A stretch of DNA of 64,000 nucleotides from Brevibacterium picturae. GTDB taxonomy: Bacteria; Actinomycetota; Actinomycetes; Actinomycetales; Brevibacteriaceae. The notes below the pieces were generated by a model. It was not told the DNA's origin. It did not search any database and saw only the letters and a program-made list of their open reading frames with translations. The DNA lies in contig NZ_LT629739.1 of assembly GCF_900105045.1 (NCBI RefSeq), forward strand, positions 1,302,001 through 1,366,000, written 5' to 3'. Below are positions 1 to 7,782 of this stretch, piece by piece. A program made the translations under genes and the position numbers. The stretch's first letter is position 1; each line of letters opens with the position of its first letter.

Positions 1-1
1 C

Positions 2-211
2 GCAACATTCGAATTGCCGGTATCGAAGTCGACGTCGACCTACCACTTCAGGACGCTGCGCGAAGCCGGAGTGATCCGCCAGGAGTACCAGGGCACGTCG
101 ATCATGAACTCACTGCGCAAGGACGATCTCGACGCCCGCTTCCCTGGCCTTCTCGACGCCGTCTTCGCCGCCCAGGACATCGAGGGCGGGGTTGCGGTCC
201 TCTCTGGCTGA
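2..211 (+). CDS. ArsR-family transcriptional regulator, C-terminal part (5' end outside window)
   Basis: An open frame enters from the left edge and stops at 209-211. The visible 69 residues contain the end of a winged helix-turn-helix: the recognition-helix stretch LPVSKSTSTYHF is followed by RTLREAGVI and a wing-like QEYQGTS, the usual arrangement in ArsR/SmtB repressors that bind DNA as dimers. No effector (for example metal-binding) site is visible in this part. The start codon lies upstream of the window, so length and regulation cannot be judged. The family call is fairly safe; the target is unknown. Confidence 0.7.
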   Translation, partial: ATFELPVSKSTSTYHFRTLREAGVIRQEYQGTSIMNSLRKDDLDARFPGLLDAVFAAQDIEGGVAVLSG

Positions 212-499
212 GGGTGGCTGGGTTGCCACTTTGCCGAAGGTTTCACCGGTCGAGTAGGCCGGTGAATGGAAGCCAGGGATGCAATAGTTCCCCGAGCACC
301 AGCACGTTCGGGAACGCCGGTGGGCACCCAGCCTATTCAACGCGCTCAGCACGCTGGTGCCGGCGACCGTCGAGGCAGGGGCGGGGCGGCGGATCTCCCG
401 GTTGTGGTGACCGAGCGTGCTCGTACTCCAAACTGGGCTGAAGCGTCAGTTAAAATTGCCGTCAAACACTCTGTGCGATGAGCCGACGGAAGGTCCCAC

Positions 500-958
500 A
501 TGTCAGCCGAAGACGTTCGTGCGCTTTATCTGCGGCTCCTGATGGCGTGGAACGAGCGAGACGCCCACGCATTGTCAGCGTGCTTTGCAGACGATGGCGT
601 CATGATCGGATTCGATGGAAGCCTGGCCGACGGACCGTCCTCTATCCTCGATCATCTGTCGCCGATCTTCGCAGACCATCCGACCGCGCCATTCGTCACG
701 CTCATTCGGAGCGTGCGCGGGACCGGAGATGTTCGCGTCCTCCACGCAGATGTGGGAATGGTCCCGCCGGGCACATCTCAGATCAATCCTGATGCCAACG
801 CACGCCAGTCCCTGGTGGCCCGACGCAGCAACGGCGCATGGCATGTCGAACTGTTCCAGAACACTCCGACTGCGCTGCACTGGGATGAGTCGGAGCACGA
901 CAGAATCTCCGAAGAGCTGAATACTGCTCTAGCTCAACGCGGCCTGCTGCCGCGTTGA
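500..958 (+). CDS. NTF2-like / SnoaL-type small protein (SgcJ/EcaC-like)
   Basis: This 152-residue protein begins at ATG 500 with a GGAAGG ribosome site about 8 bases upstream. The N-terminal pattern (VRALYLRLLMAWNERDAHAL, then SACFADDGVMIGFDG) is typical of the cone-shaped NTF2/SnoaL/DUF4440 fold. The length is also typical, and the C-terminal strand includes WHVELFQNTP. Family members range from isomerases and cyclases to steroid-delta-isomerase-like and detoxification proteins, and the pocket residues here do not allow a choice. It stands alone between an ArsR-type regulator and a small HTH gene on the same strand. Family confident, function open. Confidence 0.65.
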   Translation: MSAEDVRALYLRLLMAWNERDAHALSACFADDGVMIGFDGSLADGPSSILDHLSPIFADHPTAPFVTLIRSVRGTGDVRVLHADVGMVPPGTSQINPDANARQSLVARRSNGAWHVELFQNTPTALHWDESEHDRISEELNTALAQRGLLPR

Positions 959-1035
959 GGTGACGTCCGGCTCTCCCGAAGTTTCATCGGGCCGAAGAGT
1001 CCCTTTCTCACCCTCGCCATGGGCTCGGCACACTG

Positions 1036-1329
1036 ATGCTGGCGGCTGCATCGACGGGAGTGGTAGTAGGGCCGTGGGTGAGCGGCGGGCTGAAGTGGGC
1101 GATCAACATAGTCCTCGGCGACTCCAACCTTGCCGAGGAAATAAGATACATGAAGGAAACGGGGCGCAGAGCTGCCGAACTGCAGATCGAAGCTGGCAGA
1201 AAGTCGCGCGCAGTCGTCCTCGATCTACGTTCTCGGGGTCTCAGCGTCTCCGAAGCCGCCGCCGCACTGGACATCTCGAGAGGCCGAGTCTCTCAGCTGG
1301 AGCACGGACGGAAACTCGCCACTCGCTGA
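1036..1329 (+). CDS. Small helix-turn-helix protein of unknown function
   Basis: A 97-residue frame. Residues about 62-93 (VLDLRSRGLSVSEAAAALDI, then SRGRVSQLEHGR) form a clear helix-turn-helix of the sigma-70 region 4 / phage-regulator type. The N-terminal half has a short hydrophobic run (residues 2-20) and an amphipathic helix with no recognised domain. The frame is open back to the stop at 961, so a start between 964 and 1036 is possible. ATG 1036 has no strong ribosome site, and initiation may be further downstream near residue 39. It could be a small DNA-binding regulator; no partner gene is obvious. Confidence 0.45.
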   Translation: MLAAASTGVVVGPWVSGGLKWAINIVLGDSNLAEEIRYMKETGRRAAELQIEAGRKSRAVVLDLRSRGLSVSEAAAALDISRGRVSQLEHGRKLATR

Positions 1330-1386
1330 GCAGCCAAGTACCGCCCATACTCCCGGAATCAGTTTCGGTCACTGAGGCTATTGCCC

Positions 1387-1848
1387 CTACTCCCCCGCCG
1401 CAATCGCATCGATGGCAGCTGGGTCGGATGAGCGCAGGAACTCCTCGATCCGAGCGGCCTCCTCGCCTTCGCCGATCGCACCGGCGGCACGGCCGAGGGC
1501 ATTGAGCGCACGGAGGAATCCGCGGTTGATCTCGTGCTTCCACGGGATCGGGCCGGAGCCGCGCCAGCCGGCGGCACGCAGGGAATCGAGTCCGCGGTGG
1601 TAGCCCACACGGGCATAGGCGTAGGAGTCGACGAGGCGGCCCTCGCCATGGGCTTCATCGGCCAGGATCGCCCACGCCAGAGATGAGGCGGGCAACTCGG
1701 CGACGATGTCGATGGGCTCCTCACCGGCGTCGAGGCGCTTCTTCGCCTCCACGTCCGCATGATCCTCGGGCAGGTACGTCGGCTGGGGTCCCAGCTGCGA
1801 AGCATCGAGATTGCCGATGTGCGAAGGGTTGCCGATGGGCTGTGTCAT
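1387..1848 (-). CDS. DUF3151 family protein
   Basis: A 153-residue protein matching the actinobacterial DUF3151 family along its whole length. It shows LGPQPTYLPEDHADVEAK near the N-terminus, the core PASSLAWAILADEAHGEGR, then YARVGYHRGLDSLRAAGWRG and PWKHEINRGFLRALNALGRA. The helical repeat-like content suggests a TPR-like cytosolic protein. The family has no established biochemical role. The start ATG 1848 is preceded by AGGAGA. It lies downstream of, and on the same strand as, the GDPD-like membrane protein with a 33-base gap, so cotranscription is possible. Confidence 0.85.
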   Translation of the reverse strand: MTQPIGNPSHIGNLDASQLGPQPTYLPEDHADVEAKKRLDAGEEPIDIVAELPASSLAWAILADEAHGEGRLVDSYAYARVGYHRGLDSLRAAGWRGSGPIPWKHEINRGFLRALNALGRAAGAIGEGEEAARIEEFLRSSDPAAIDAIAAGE

Positions 1849-1881
1849 GTCATCTCCTGATCGTTGGTCGCGTGCAGAGTA

Positions 1882-2808
1882 TCAGTCGGTCTTCACATCC
1901 GAGGGCTGGATGGTGTACGGGTTGGTGCTCAGCGCACCGAAGACTCCCGCCTCGGCGAGTTCCTTGAGCTGCTTTTCGTCCTTGACTCCGGTCGCCCAGA
2001 CCTTGAGGTCCGTGCCGGTCCACTCGTCCGCCGATGCTGCGCCGACGGCGATCATCGTGTATCCCGATGAGGAAAGCGACTCGGCACCCGAGGCGGTCAC
2101 GTCGCCGGTGAACATCGCGGCCACACCGGCATCGGATGCCGCCTTCGCAACCTCGGCATTCGAGGTCCGCACGATCGTCGATTCGTCGATGCCCGCCTCG
2201 GCGATCTTCTCCAGCACCGGGGTCGCCACCTCGGGCGACTCCACTGCCGGCATGAAGACGGTGGCTCCGGCCATCTGGTCGACCATCTGGTCCCAGGTGA
2301 TGGGTTCGCCGGGTGCGGTGTTCTTGCGCGGGGGCTTGATGGTCTGGTTGAGGAACGAGTCACGATCCAGCGACGTCAGGTCGTCCTTGAGTCCCATGTC
2401 CTTGGCCGCAGTCTCCGGATTCGCGGCGACAATGGTGTCATCGCTCAGCTTCGACAAGGTCGGTGCAGGAAGGTAACCGAACTTCGCATTCTCGGTGAAG
2501 GCGAACTTCGAGTTCGCCGGGTAGACCTTCGAACCGCCGTCGACGGCGGCGACCGCGGGTTGGTTGAGCGAGTCCACGGTCAGGTGGTCCTTGCTGCTGA
2601 ACATGTTGAACCCGAGTACGGCAACGACGGCAATGACGACGACGATGCCGGCCCACAGAGGCGCGTTGAATTTCTTCGGCGTCGGATGCTCGGGCACCGG
2701 AGCGCGTTGACTCTCGAGCGACTGATCATCCCCCTGAGCGCTGCCGGTCTGAGCGCGGCGGGTCTGGTCACGTTCGTTGCGACCGTATCTGCGGTTCTTC
2801 TTGCTCAA
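1882..2808 (-). CDS. Membrane-anchored degenerate glycerophosphodiester phosphodiesterase-like protein
   Basis: About 308 residues from TTG 2808, which overlaps the stop of the upstream glycosyltransferase as TTGA with AAGGA about 10 bases before it. A longer frame open to 2874 lies inside the upstream gene and is less likely. A basic cytoplasmic head (KKNRRYGRNERD) precedes one membrane segment (APLWAGIVVVIAVVAVLGFN) and an extracellular GDPD-like TIM-barrel domain. The active-site signatures are lost: the usual HRGG appears as VDGG, and the E-N-T motif as PANS. The C-terminal half keeps barrel features such as GVFGALSTNPYTIQ. It is probably a non-catalytic or changed-function relative acting outside the membrane with the adjacent glycosyltransferase. 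Confidence 0.6.
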   Translation of the reverse strand: MSKKNRRYGRNERDQTRRAQTGSAQGDDQSLESQRAPVPEHPTPKKFNAPLWAGIVVVIAVVAVLGFNMFSSKDHLTVDSLNQPAVAAVDGGSKVYPANSKFAFTENAKFGYLPAPTLSKLSDDTIVAANPETAAKDMGLKDDLTSLDRDSFLNQTIKPPRKNTAPGEPITWDQMVDQMAGATVFMPAVESPEVATPVLEKIAEAGIDESTIVRTSNAEVAKAASDAGVAAMFTGDVTASGAESLSSSGYTMIAVGAASADEWTGTDLKVWATGVKDEKQLKELAEAGVFGALSTNPYTIQPSDVKTD

Positions 2809-3884
2809 CGACTGCCGTCCTTCGTTGCTCCGGCGCCGGTGACCAGGCCACGCAGGAAGCCGGCGCCCCAGCACAGGTGCATCGTCGGCAGGATGAGTCC
2901 GAACCAGGCGCGTTCACGTCGCCCACAGTCCTTGGCCGCCGAGGCGGTCGCGAGTATTCCCGACACGTAGCCCAGGCTGGGCACGTGGACCAGAGAGGTG
3001 AAACGACGCAGGAATTTCGGCCAGGTCTTCGTCCGCCCGGTGATCTGCAGGAGTGCTTCGATGACGCTGGCGCCCATGCCGAGGATCAGCAGCGGTGGCG
3101 CGAAGTAGCGCAGCGAGTTGGCCGATCCGTAGCGACGGATGAGCTCGGCCCGCCAGATGCCGGTGGCCCAGAACTGCTGGGCGATCTTCGACCAGGAATC
3201 GCGTGGCCAGTAGGTGACCTCCATGTCCGGGTTGAACCAGATGCGCCCGCCTGCAGTGCGGATGCGCAGGTTGAGTTCCCAGTCTTGGCCACGCTTGATG
3301 CCCTCATCGAACCCGCCGAGGTGGTCGAAGACCTCACGCCGATACACGCCGAGGTAGGCCGACTCGGCCTCACCCGCTTCGTCGCCGGAATGGTAGGCGG
3401 GACCGCCCAATCCGACCGGTGACATATAGGCCCGGGCGACGGCCTTCTGGAAGGAGGTGCGGCCGCGGGCGAGCATGAGCCCGCCGCAGTTCGCGGCCTG
3501 CGTCTGGCGCAGGGTGTCGATGGCCTGCTGCGTGTAGTCGGTGCACAGCCCGGAGTGTGCGTCGACGCGGATGATCACGGGGTGGTGGGTCGCGGCAATG
3601 GCGAGGTTGAGGCCGATCGGCGTCGCGGCCTGGGGGTTGTCGACGGTCTGGATCCGTGGATCGTTTGCCGCCATGTCGGCGATGATGCGGTTCGTGTCGT
3701 CGTTCGAGGGTCCGAGCGCGAGGACGACTTCTTTGTCCCCGTCGTAGTCCTGAGCCAGGATCGTCGTGATCGCCTTGGCGATGTGCTCGGCCTCGTTGAG
3801 GACCGGCATGATGAAGGAGACACCAGGGCGTTCAGCCAGCGGCGGCAGGCCCTCCGGGGTCAGGATCTCAAGAATTTTCGACAC
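2805..3884 (-). CDS. GT2-family glycosyltransferase with C-terminal membrane segments
   Basis: About 359 residues from GTG 3884. The frame is open to 4187, but that extension translates the repeat-rich intergenic DNA and is unlikely. The GT-A fold starts at once: VSFIMPVLNEAEHIAKAI, then VVLALGPSNDDTN (nucleotide site), RVDAHSGL (a DXD-like RVDA metal motif), GGFDEGIKRGQDWELNLRI (acceptor-site ED/DWE type motif). Hydrophobic segments (YFAPPLLILGMGASVIEALL, and a C-terminal GLILPTMHLCWGAGFL) suggest membrane attachment. This is the arrangement of succinoglycan/ExoA-like glycosyltransferases that use sugar nucleotides for surface polysaccharide assembly. The next gene is translationally coupled (TTGA). 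Substrate unknown. Confidence 0.8.
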   Translation of the reverse strand: MSKILEILTPEGLPPLAERPGVSFIMPVLNEAEHIAKAITTILAQDYDGDKEVVLALGPSNDDTNRIIADMAANDPRIQTVDNPQAATPIGLNLAIAATHHPVIIRVDAHSGLCTDYTQQAIDTLRQTQAANCGGLMLARGRTSFQKAVARAYMSPVGLGGPAYHSGDEAGEAESAYLGVYRREVFDHLGGFDEGIKRGQDWELNLRIRTAGGRIWFNPDMEVTYWPRDSWSKIAQQFWATGIWRAELIRRYGSANSLRYFAPPLLILGMGASVIEALLQITGRTKTWPKFLRRFTSLVHVPSLGYVSGILATASAAKDCGRRERAWFGLILPTMHLCWGAGFLRGLVTGAGATKDGSR

Positions 3885-4021
3885 GCCTTCAATCTTCCCA
3901 CATGCCCGGGGTGCGACTCTTGATGGGTTGCTCAGGCACCGACGAACTGCCGAATGCCGCGGGGTCCGTCTCCAGGAGGGCCCCTGCACAGGAACAGGAA
4001 GAACCATCGCGCCACGGTCCG

Positions 4022-4089
4022 CTCGATCAATGTGGGGCCCGAATTTGTCGTCGCCGGCGAGGACAAATTCAGGCGCCACATTGATCGAG
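4022..4089. repeat. 68-base near-perfect inverted repeat
   Basis: Arms 4022-4049 and 4062-4089 (28 bases each) are reverse complements at 26 of 28 positions, read directly from the sequence. The 12-base centre itself contains a CGCCGGCG palindrome, so nearly the whole 68 bases can form one cruciform or hairpin. It lies between the divergently oriented glycosyltransferase (start 3884) and symporter (start 4267). No T-run follows either arm, so a classical terminator is doubtful. A dispersed repeat, a regulatory palindrome or a small non-autonomous mobile element are alternatives. Confidence 0.85.
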
Positions 4090-4109
4090 GCGCTCCACCT
4101 CGAATTCAC

Positions 4110-4173
4110 GCACAGGAAGGCTCGTGCACAGGAAGGCTCGTGCACAGGAACGCTTGTGCACAGGAACACCTTC
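4110..4173. repeat. Four 16-base tandem repeats (GCACAGGAAGGCTCGT type)
   Basis: The unit GCACAGGAA starts at 4110, 4126, 4142 and 4158, giving a strict 16-base period. The first two units are identical, the third differs at two positions, and the fourth is cut after GCACAGGAACA. A further isolated copy of GCACAGGAA starts at 3986, on the other side of the long inverted repeat. The array ends about 20 bases before the candidate operator and promoter region of the sialic acid operon. It may be a replication-slippage array or a set of protein-binding sites. Confidence 0.8.
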
Positions 4174-4193
4174 CAGTACATTTGCAACGTAGG

Positions 4194-4206
4194 ACATCAT
4201 ACGTCT
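4194..4206 (+). promoter_or_regulatory. Candidate operator of the sialic acid operon (ACATCATACGTCT)
   Basis: The 13-mer ACATCATACGTCT lies about 60 bases upstream of the symporter start. It matches at 10 of 13 positions ACATCAGATGTCA, found on the minus strand at 10105-10117 just upstream of the GntR-family regulator of the same locus. A TTGCAA hexamer at 4182 could act as -35. A shared motif before both units of one pathway suggests binding by that regulator; this is inference. Confidence 0.4.
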
Positions 4207-4266
4207 TATGTGTCACTCGGGAATGGCATCGACGCCCTCCCGTTCGGTCTTATGTGAGGAGGGAGC

Positions 4267-5859
4267 ATGGACGCTCCGGGACTCGGCGGCCTGAATTGGG
4301 CCGTGATCATCATCTATCTGCTGGCCACGCTGGGAATCGCGGTGTGGTTCACCCGTAAGGCGAGCGCCGGAACCGACTCCTTCTTCAAGGCCAATGGGCG
4401 CATCCCGGCCTGGGCAGCGGGCTTCAGCATCTATGCGACGACTCTGTCCGCCATCACCTATATGTCCACACCAGAGCAGGCCTTCCTCAAAGACTGGTCC
4501 TATGCGGCAGGCAATATCGCCATCTTCGCGATCGTCCCCCTGCTCGTTCTGTTCTACATCCCCTTCTTCCGCAAGCTCGACGTCACCACCGCCTATGAGT
4601 ACCTCGAGGAACGCTTCGGACCCACCATCCGAGTTCTCGGGTCGGTCCTGTTCGTGCTCTTCCACATCGGTCGCGTGGCCATCGTGATCTACCTGCCCAC
4701 ACTGGCAATCAGCTCGGTCACCGACATCAGCCCCGTCCTGGTCGCCGCCGCGGTCGGCGTGCTCTCCGTGATCTACACGTTCCTCGGCGGCATTGAAGGC
4801 GTCATCTGGTCAGATGTGGTCCAAGGCATCATCCTCCTCGTCGGCGCCGCCGTGATCCTCATCTTCGGCGTCGCAGCACTTGATGGAGGTCTGGCCACGG
4901 TAGCCGCCGATGCGGCGGCAGACGACAAGTTCATCTCGGCCGACAACTGGAAGTTCGGTGGAGCGGCAGCGGCCATCCCGATCGTCTTCCTCGGCTCGGT
5001 CTTCAACAACCTCCACCAGTACACCGCCAGCCAGGACGTGGTGCAGCGCTACCAGACGACCGATTCGCCCAAGAGCACCATACGTTCCTTGGCCGTCAAC
5101 GGCTTCCTGGCCCTGCTGACCATTCCCCTGTTCTATGGAATCGGCACCGTCCTCTACAGCTACTATCAGCACGCCGAGGCTCTCCCCACCGATTTCAACA
5201 CATCCGCGCTGGTGCCCTACTTCGCCGTCACCGCGTTGCCGGCAGGCATTTCGGGTCTGCTGATCGCCGCGATCTTCGCTGCCGCGCAGTCGACGATCTC
5301 CTCGAGCCTGAATTCGATCTCTGCCTGCGTCACCGTCGACATCCGTGATCGGTTCTTCCCACTCAAGGGTGGCCAGGCTCGAACCGGAGTCGGCTTCGCC
5401 CGCCTGACCATCGTCATCGTCGGGGCGATCTCGGTGGCGGTGGCCCTCTACCTGTCCGCGACCGACCAGGCCCAGACCTGGGACCTCTTCCTGTCCATCA
5501 CCGGACTGTTCGGGGTTCCACTCGCCGGTGTCTTCGCACTCGGAATCTTCACCAAGCGAGCCAATTCCGCCGGCGTGCTCAGCGGACTGGTACTCGGCGC
5601 CGGACTCGCCTGGTACGTCCAGGACATCGCGGGCCTGACCCCGTTCGCCGTCTCCGCAGTCGCCTTCATCGGAGCCCTCATCTTCGGCTATGTGATCTCC
5701 CTGTTCACCGGGACCCGAACAGGCCGGGACGACCACGATGTGACGGCCCTGACGATCTATGGCAAACGTGCTCAGTACACACGTCGCACCTCAACCTCCC
5801 CGGCGACAGCCTCGGCGGGCGACAGCAACAACATCAAGCAAGGACACAGTAATGAGTGA
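4267..5859 (+). CDS. Sodium:solute symporter, probable sialic acid importer
   Basis: A 530-residue polytopic protein of the SSS family, ATG 4267 with GAGGAGG at -9. SSS landmarks are visible: an N-terminal membrane segment (WAVIIIYLLATLGIAVWF), the GGIEGVIWSDVVQ stretch near residues 173-187, and ASQDVVQRYQTT near residue 255. About 13 hydrophobic segments follow, then a short hydrophilic C-terminus. SSS proteins couple sodium entry to uptake of sugars, amino acids or sialic acids. The stop overlaps the nanA start by 8 bases and nanK and nanE follow, so N-acetylneuraminate is the best-supported substrate. That assignment rests on context rather than on substrate residues. Confidence 0.85.
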   Translation: MDAPGLGGLNWAVIIIYLLATLGIAVWFTRKASAGTDSFFKANGRIPAWAAGFSIYATTLSAITYMSTPEQAFLKDWSYAAGNIAIFAIVPLLVLFYIPFFRKLDVTTAYEYLEERFGPTIRVLGSVLFVLFHIGRVAIVIYLPTLAISSVTDISPVLVAAAVGVLSVIYTFLGGIEGVIWSDVVQGIILLVGAAVILIFGVAALDGGLATVAADAAADDKFISADNWKFGGAAAAIPIVFLGSVFNNLHQYTASQDVVQRYQTTDSPKSTIRSLAVNGFLALLTIPLFYGIGTVLYSYYQHAEALPTDFNTSALVPYFAVTALPAGISGLLIAAIFAAAQSTISSSLNSISACVTVDIRDRFFPLKGGQARTGVGFARLTIVIVGAISVAVALYLSATDQAQTWDLFLSITGLFGVPLAGVFALGIFTKRANSAGVLSGLVLGAGLAWYVQDIAGLTPFAVSAVAFIGALIFGYVISLFTGTRTGRDDHDVTALTIYGKRAQYTRRTSTSPATASAGDSNNIKQGHSNE

Positions 5860-6769
5860 ATTCCACGGCATCATCCCCCCGCTGCTGACACCGCGCACCG
5901 AGCGCGGAGAGCTGGACTTCGAGGGCATCTCCGCCCTTGTCGACCACCTCGTCGAGGGTGGGGTGCAAGGCATCTTCGCCCTCGGCTCCTCCGGCGAGGT
6001 CCCCTACCTTACCTCGAGCGAACGCGAGCAGGTGCTGCGCACAGCCCTCGACGCGACGCAGGGACGGGTTCCGGTGCTGGTGGGGATCAGCGAACAGTCC
6101 ACGAACCGCGTCCTCGACGAGGCCGAGCGGCTCCTGTCGATCGGCGGAGACGCCGCGGTGGTCACCACCCCCTTCTACGCACTCTCGGACGCGGGCGAGA
6201 TCGAGCAGCATTTCCGCACGGTCGCCGAGCGGGTCGATGTTCCGGTCTTCGCCTATGACATTCCCGTGCGCACCCATTCCAAGCTGCCTCACGAGGTCAC
6301 GGTCCGGCTTGCCCATGAGGGCATCCTGGCCGGCGTAAAGGACTCCTCGGCCGATGACGTCGCCTTCCGTCGGCTGCTGCTTCAGACCCGGGACCTGAAC
6401 GAGTTCGCGGTCTTCACCGGCCACGAGGCGGTCGCCGACGGCGCACTCCTCGGCGGCGCCGCCGGGATCGTTCCCGGACTGGGCAACGTGGATCCTGCCG
6501 GTTACGTTCGCCTCTACAACGCTGCCCAATCCGGCGACTGGGCCGCTGCCGCATCCGAGCAGGACCGCTTGGCACGGCTGTTCGAGATCACCAGTGCCGC
6601 CACCCCCGGACGTGTGTCACCCGGTGCCGCCGGCCTCGGCGCGTTCAAAACTGCACTGCAGGTCATGGGCGTCATCGGCTCCAATCGCATGACCGAACCG
6701 ATGCTGGCACTCAACGACGCAGAGGCCCGGCGGGTCAGGGAGGTCATCTCCGCCGAGGGGCTTCTGTGA
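5852..6769 (+). CDS. nanA: N-acetylneuraminate lyase (dihydrodipicolinate synthase family)
   Basis: A 305-residue class I aldolase starting at ATG 5852 inside the end of the symporter gene, with AAGGA at -8; the longer frame from 5759 is not needed. Catalytic features of the NAL/DHDPS family are in place: GSSGE at residues 45-49 (carboxylate binding), Tyr135 in FAYDIP, and the Schiff-base lysine Lys163 in GVKDSS. It should split N-acetylneuraminate into N-acetylmannosamine and pyruvate. DHDPS-family paralogs (KDG aldolases and others) share these motifs. The adjacent kinase and 2-epimerase genes make the sialic acid reaction the most likely. Confidence 0.85.
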   Translation: MSEFHGIIPPLLTPRTERGELDFEGISALVDHLVEGGVQGIFALGSSGEVPYLTSSEREQVLRTALDATQGRVPVLVGISEQSTNRVLDEAERLLSIGGDAAVVTTPFYALSDAGEIEQHFRTVAERVDVPVFAYDIPVRTHSKLPHEVTVRLAHEGILAGVKDSSADDVAFRRLLLQTRDLNEFAVFTGHEAVADGALLGGAAGIVPGLGNVDPAGYVRLYNAAQSGDWAAAASEQDRLARLFEITSAATPGRVSPGAAGLGAFKTALQVMGVIGSNRMTEPMLALNDAEARRVREVISAEGLL

Positions 6770-7782
6770 CCTCGACCGCCGTCGTCGCCGTCGATGTCGG
6801 CGGCACGAAGATCCGCGCCGGTTCGGTCATCGACGACACCGTGGGTCATATCCGGGAGGCGCCGACCCCCGCGACCCAGGGTCGAGTGGCCGTCCTGGAT
6901 TCCATCGCCGAGGTGGTCCGTTCAGTACTCCGGGACACCGAGGCTGAAGTGCCCGGCAGTGCCACCCTCCGGTGGAGGCTCGGAGTCGGATCGGCCGGAG
7001 TCATCGACCCCGAGACGGGAACAGTGGTGTCAGCGACCGACTCGCTTGCCGGCTGGGCAGGGACGCTGTTGACCGCCGAACTCACCGATCGCCTCGGATT
7101 CGAAGCTCGGGCCGTCAATGACGTCCATGCCCATGCTCTCGGCGAATCGTTCGCGGGAGCGGCCCGAGGCACCCGCAGCTCACTGCTCGTGGCCGCGGGA
7201 ACGGGAATCGGCGGTGGCTTCATCACCGAAGGACGTCTGCTGACCGGGCGCGCCTCGGCGGCGGGCCACATCGGTCACATCCCCGTCGCTGCCGCCCAGG
7301 GGCTGCCCTGCCCCTGCGGCGGGGAGGGACACGTCGAGGCAATCGCCTCGGGTCCCGCAATCCTCGCGGCGTATCGTCGTGCCGGCGGTGGTGCCGGCTC
7401 ACGCTCGAGCGTGGCCTCCGCACGGAACGACGTGTCCTCGACTCGTCAGCTGGCAGAAGCCGCACGCTCTGGCGACGCGATCGCGCAGCAGGCTTTCGCT
7501 CAGGCGGGGCGCGCGCTGGGATCGGCTCTGGGCGGATTGGCCAATGTCCTGTCCCCAGAGGCCATCGTCATCGGCGGTGGCCTCGCGGGAGCCGGAGATC
7601 ACTGGCGGCAGCCATTGCGTGAGGCCTTCGAGTCCGAACTCATCCCCGCCGTTCGCGGGCTTGAACTTCGCCCGGCAGAATTGGGGCAGGACGCCGCTCT
7701 GCTCGGAGCGGCCAGTCTCTGGTCGACAGACACCGGGTCGACAGACACCGGGGAAGCATGCACCAATGAGGAGACAGAGTGA
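6766..7782 (+). CDS. nanK: ROK-family sugar kinase, probable N-acetylmannosamine kinase
   Basis: A 338-residue ROK kinase from GTG 6766, overlapping the nanA stop as GTGA. The phosphate-1 motif DVGGTK is at residues 10-15, the catalytic Asp119 lies in VNDVHA, and the ATP motif AAGTGIGGGF is at 144-153. The ROK zinc motif normally reads CXCGXXGCXE; here it is CPCGGEGHVE (182-191), with the third cysteine replaced by histidine (His189) and His168 available as the other ligand. It would phosphorylate ManNAc to ManNAc-6-phosphate for the next enzyme, NanE. N-acetylglucosamine or glucose kinase activity is an alternative, but the operon favours ManNAc. Confidence 0.8.
   Translation: MTSTAVVAVDVGGTKIRAGSVIDDTVGHIREAPTPATQGRVAVLDSIAEVVRSVLRDTEAEVPGSATLRWRLGVGSAGVIDPETGTVVSATDSLAGWAGTLLTAELTDRLGFEARAVNDVHAHALGESFAGAARGTRSSLLVAAGTGIGGGFITEGRLLTGRASAAGHIGHIPVAAAQGLPCPCGGEGHVEAIASGPAILAAYRRAGGGAGSRSSVASARNDVSSTRQLAEAARSGDAIAQQAFAQAGRALGSALGGLANVLSPEAIVIGGGLAGAGDHWRQPLREAFESELIPAVRGLELRPAELGQDAALLGAASLWSTDTGSTDTGEACTNEETE

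Noticed and set aside
4110..4173. CRISPR array
   Set aside because: The 16-base units are directly adjacent without spacers and there are no cas genes; this is a simple tandem repeat.
3885..4187. N-terminal extension of the glycosyltransferase
   Set aside because: The extra 101 codons translate the palindrome and tandem repeats, and the GT-A fold begins right after GTG 3884.
4810..5736. 308-codon open frame on the minus strand
   Set aside because: Antisense to the sodium:solute symporter; acidic low-complexity translation typical of a shadow.
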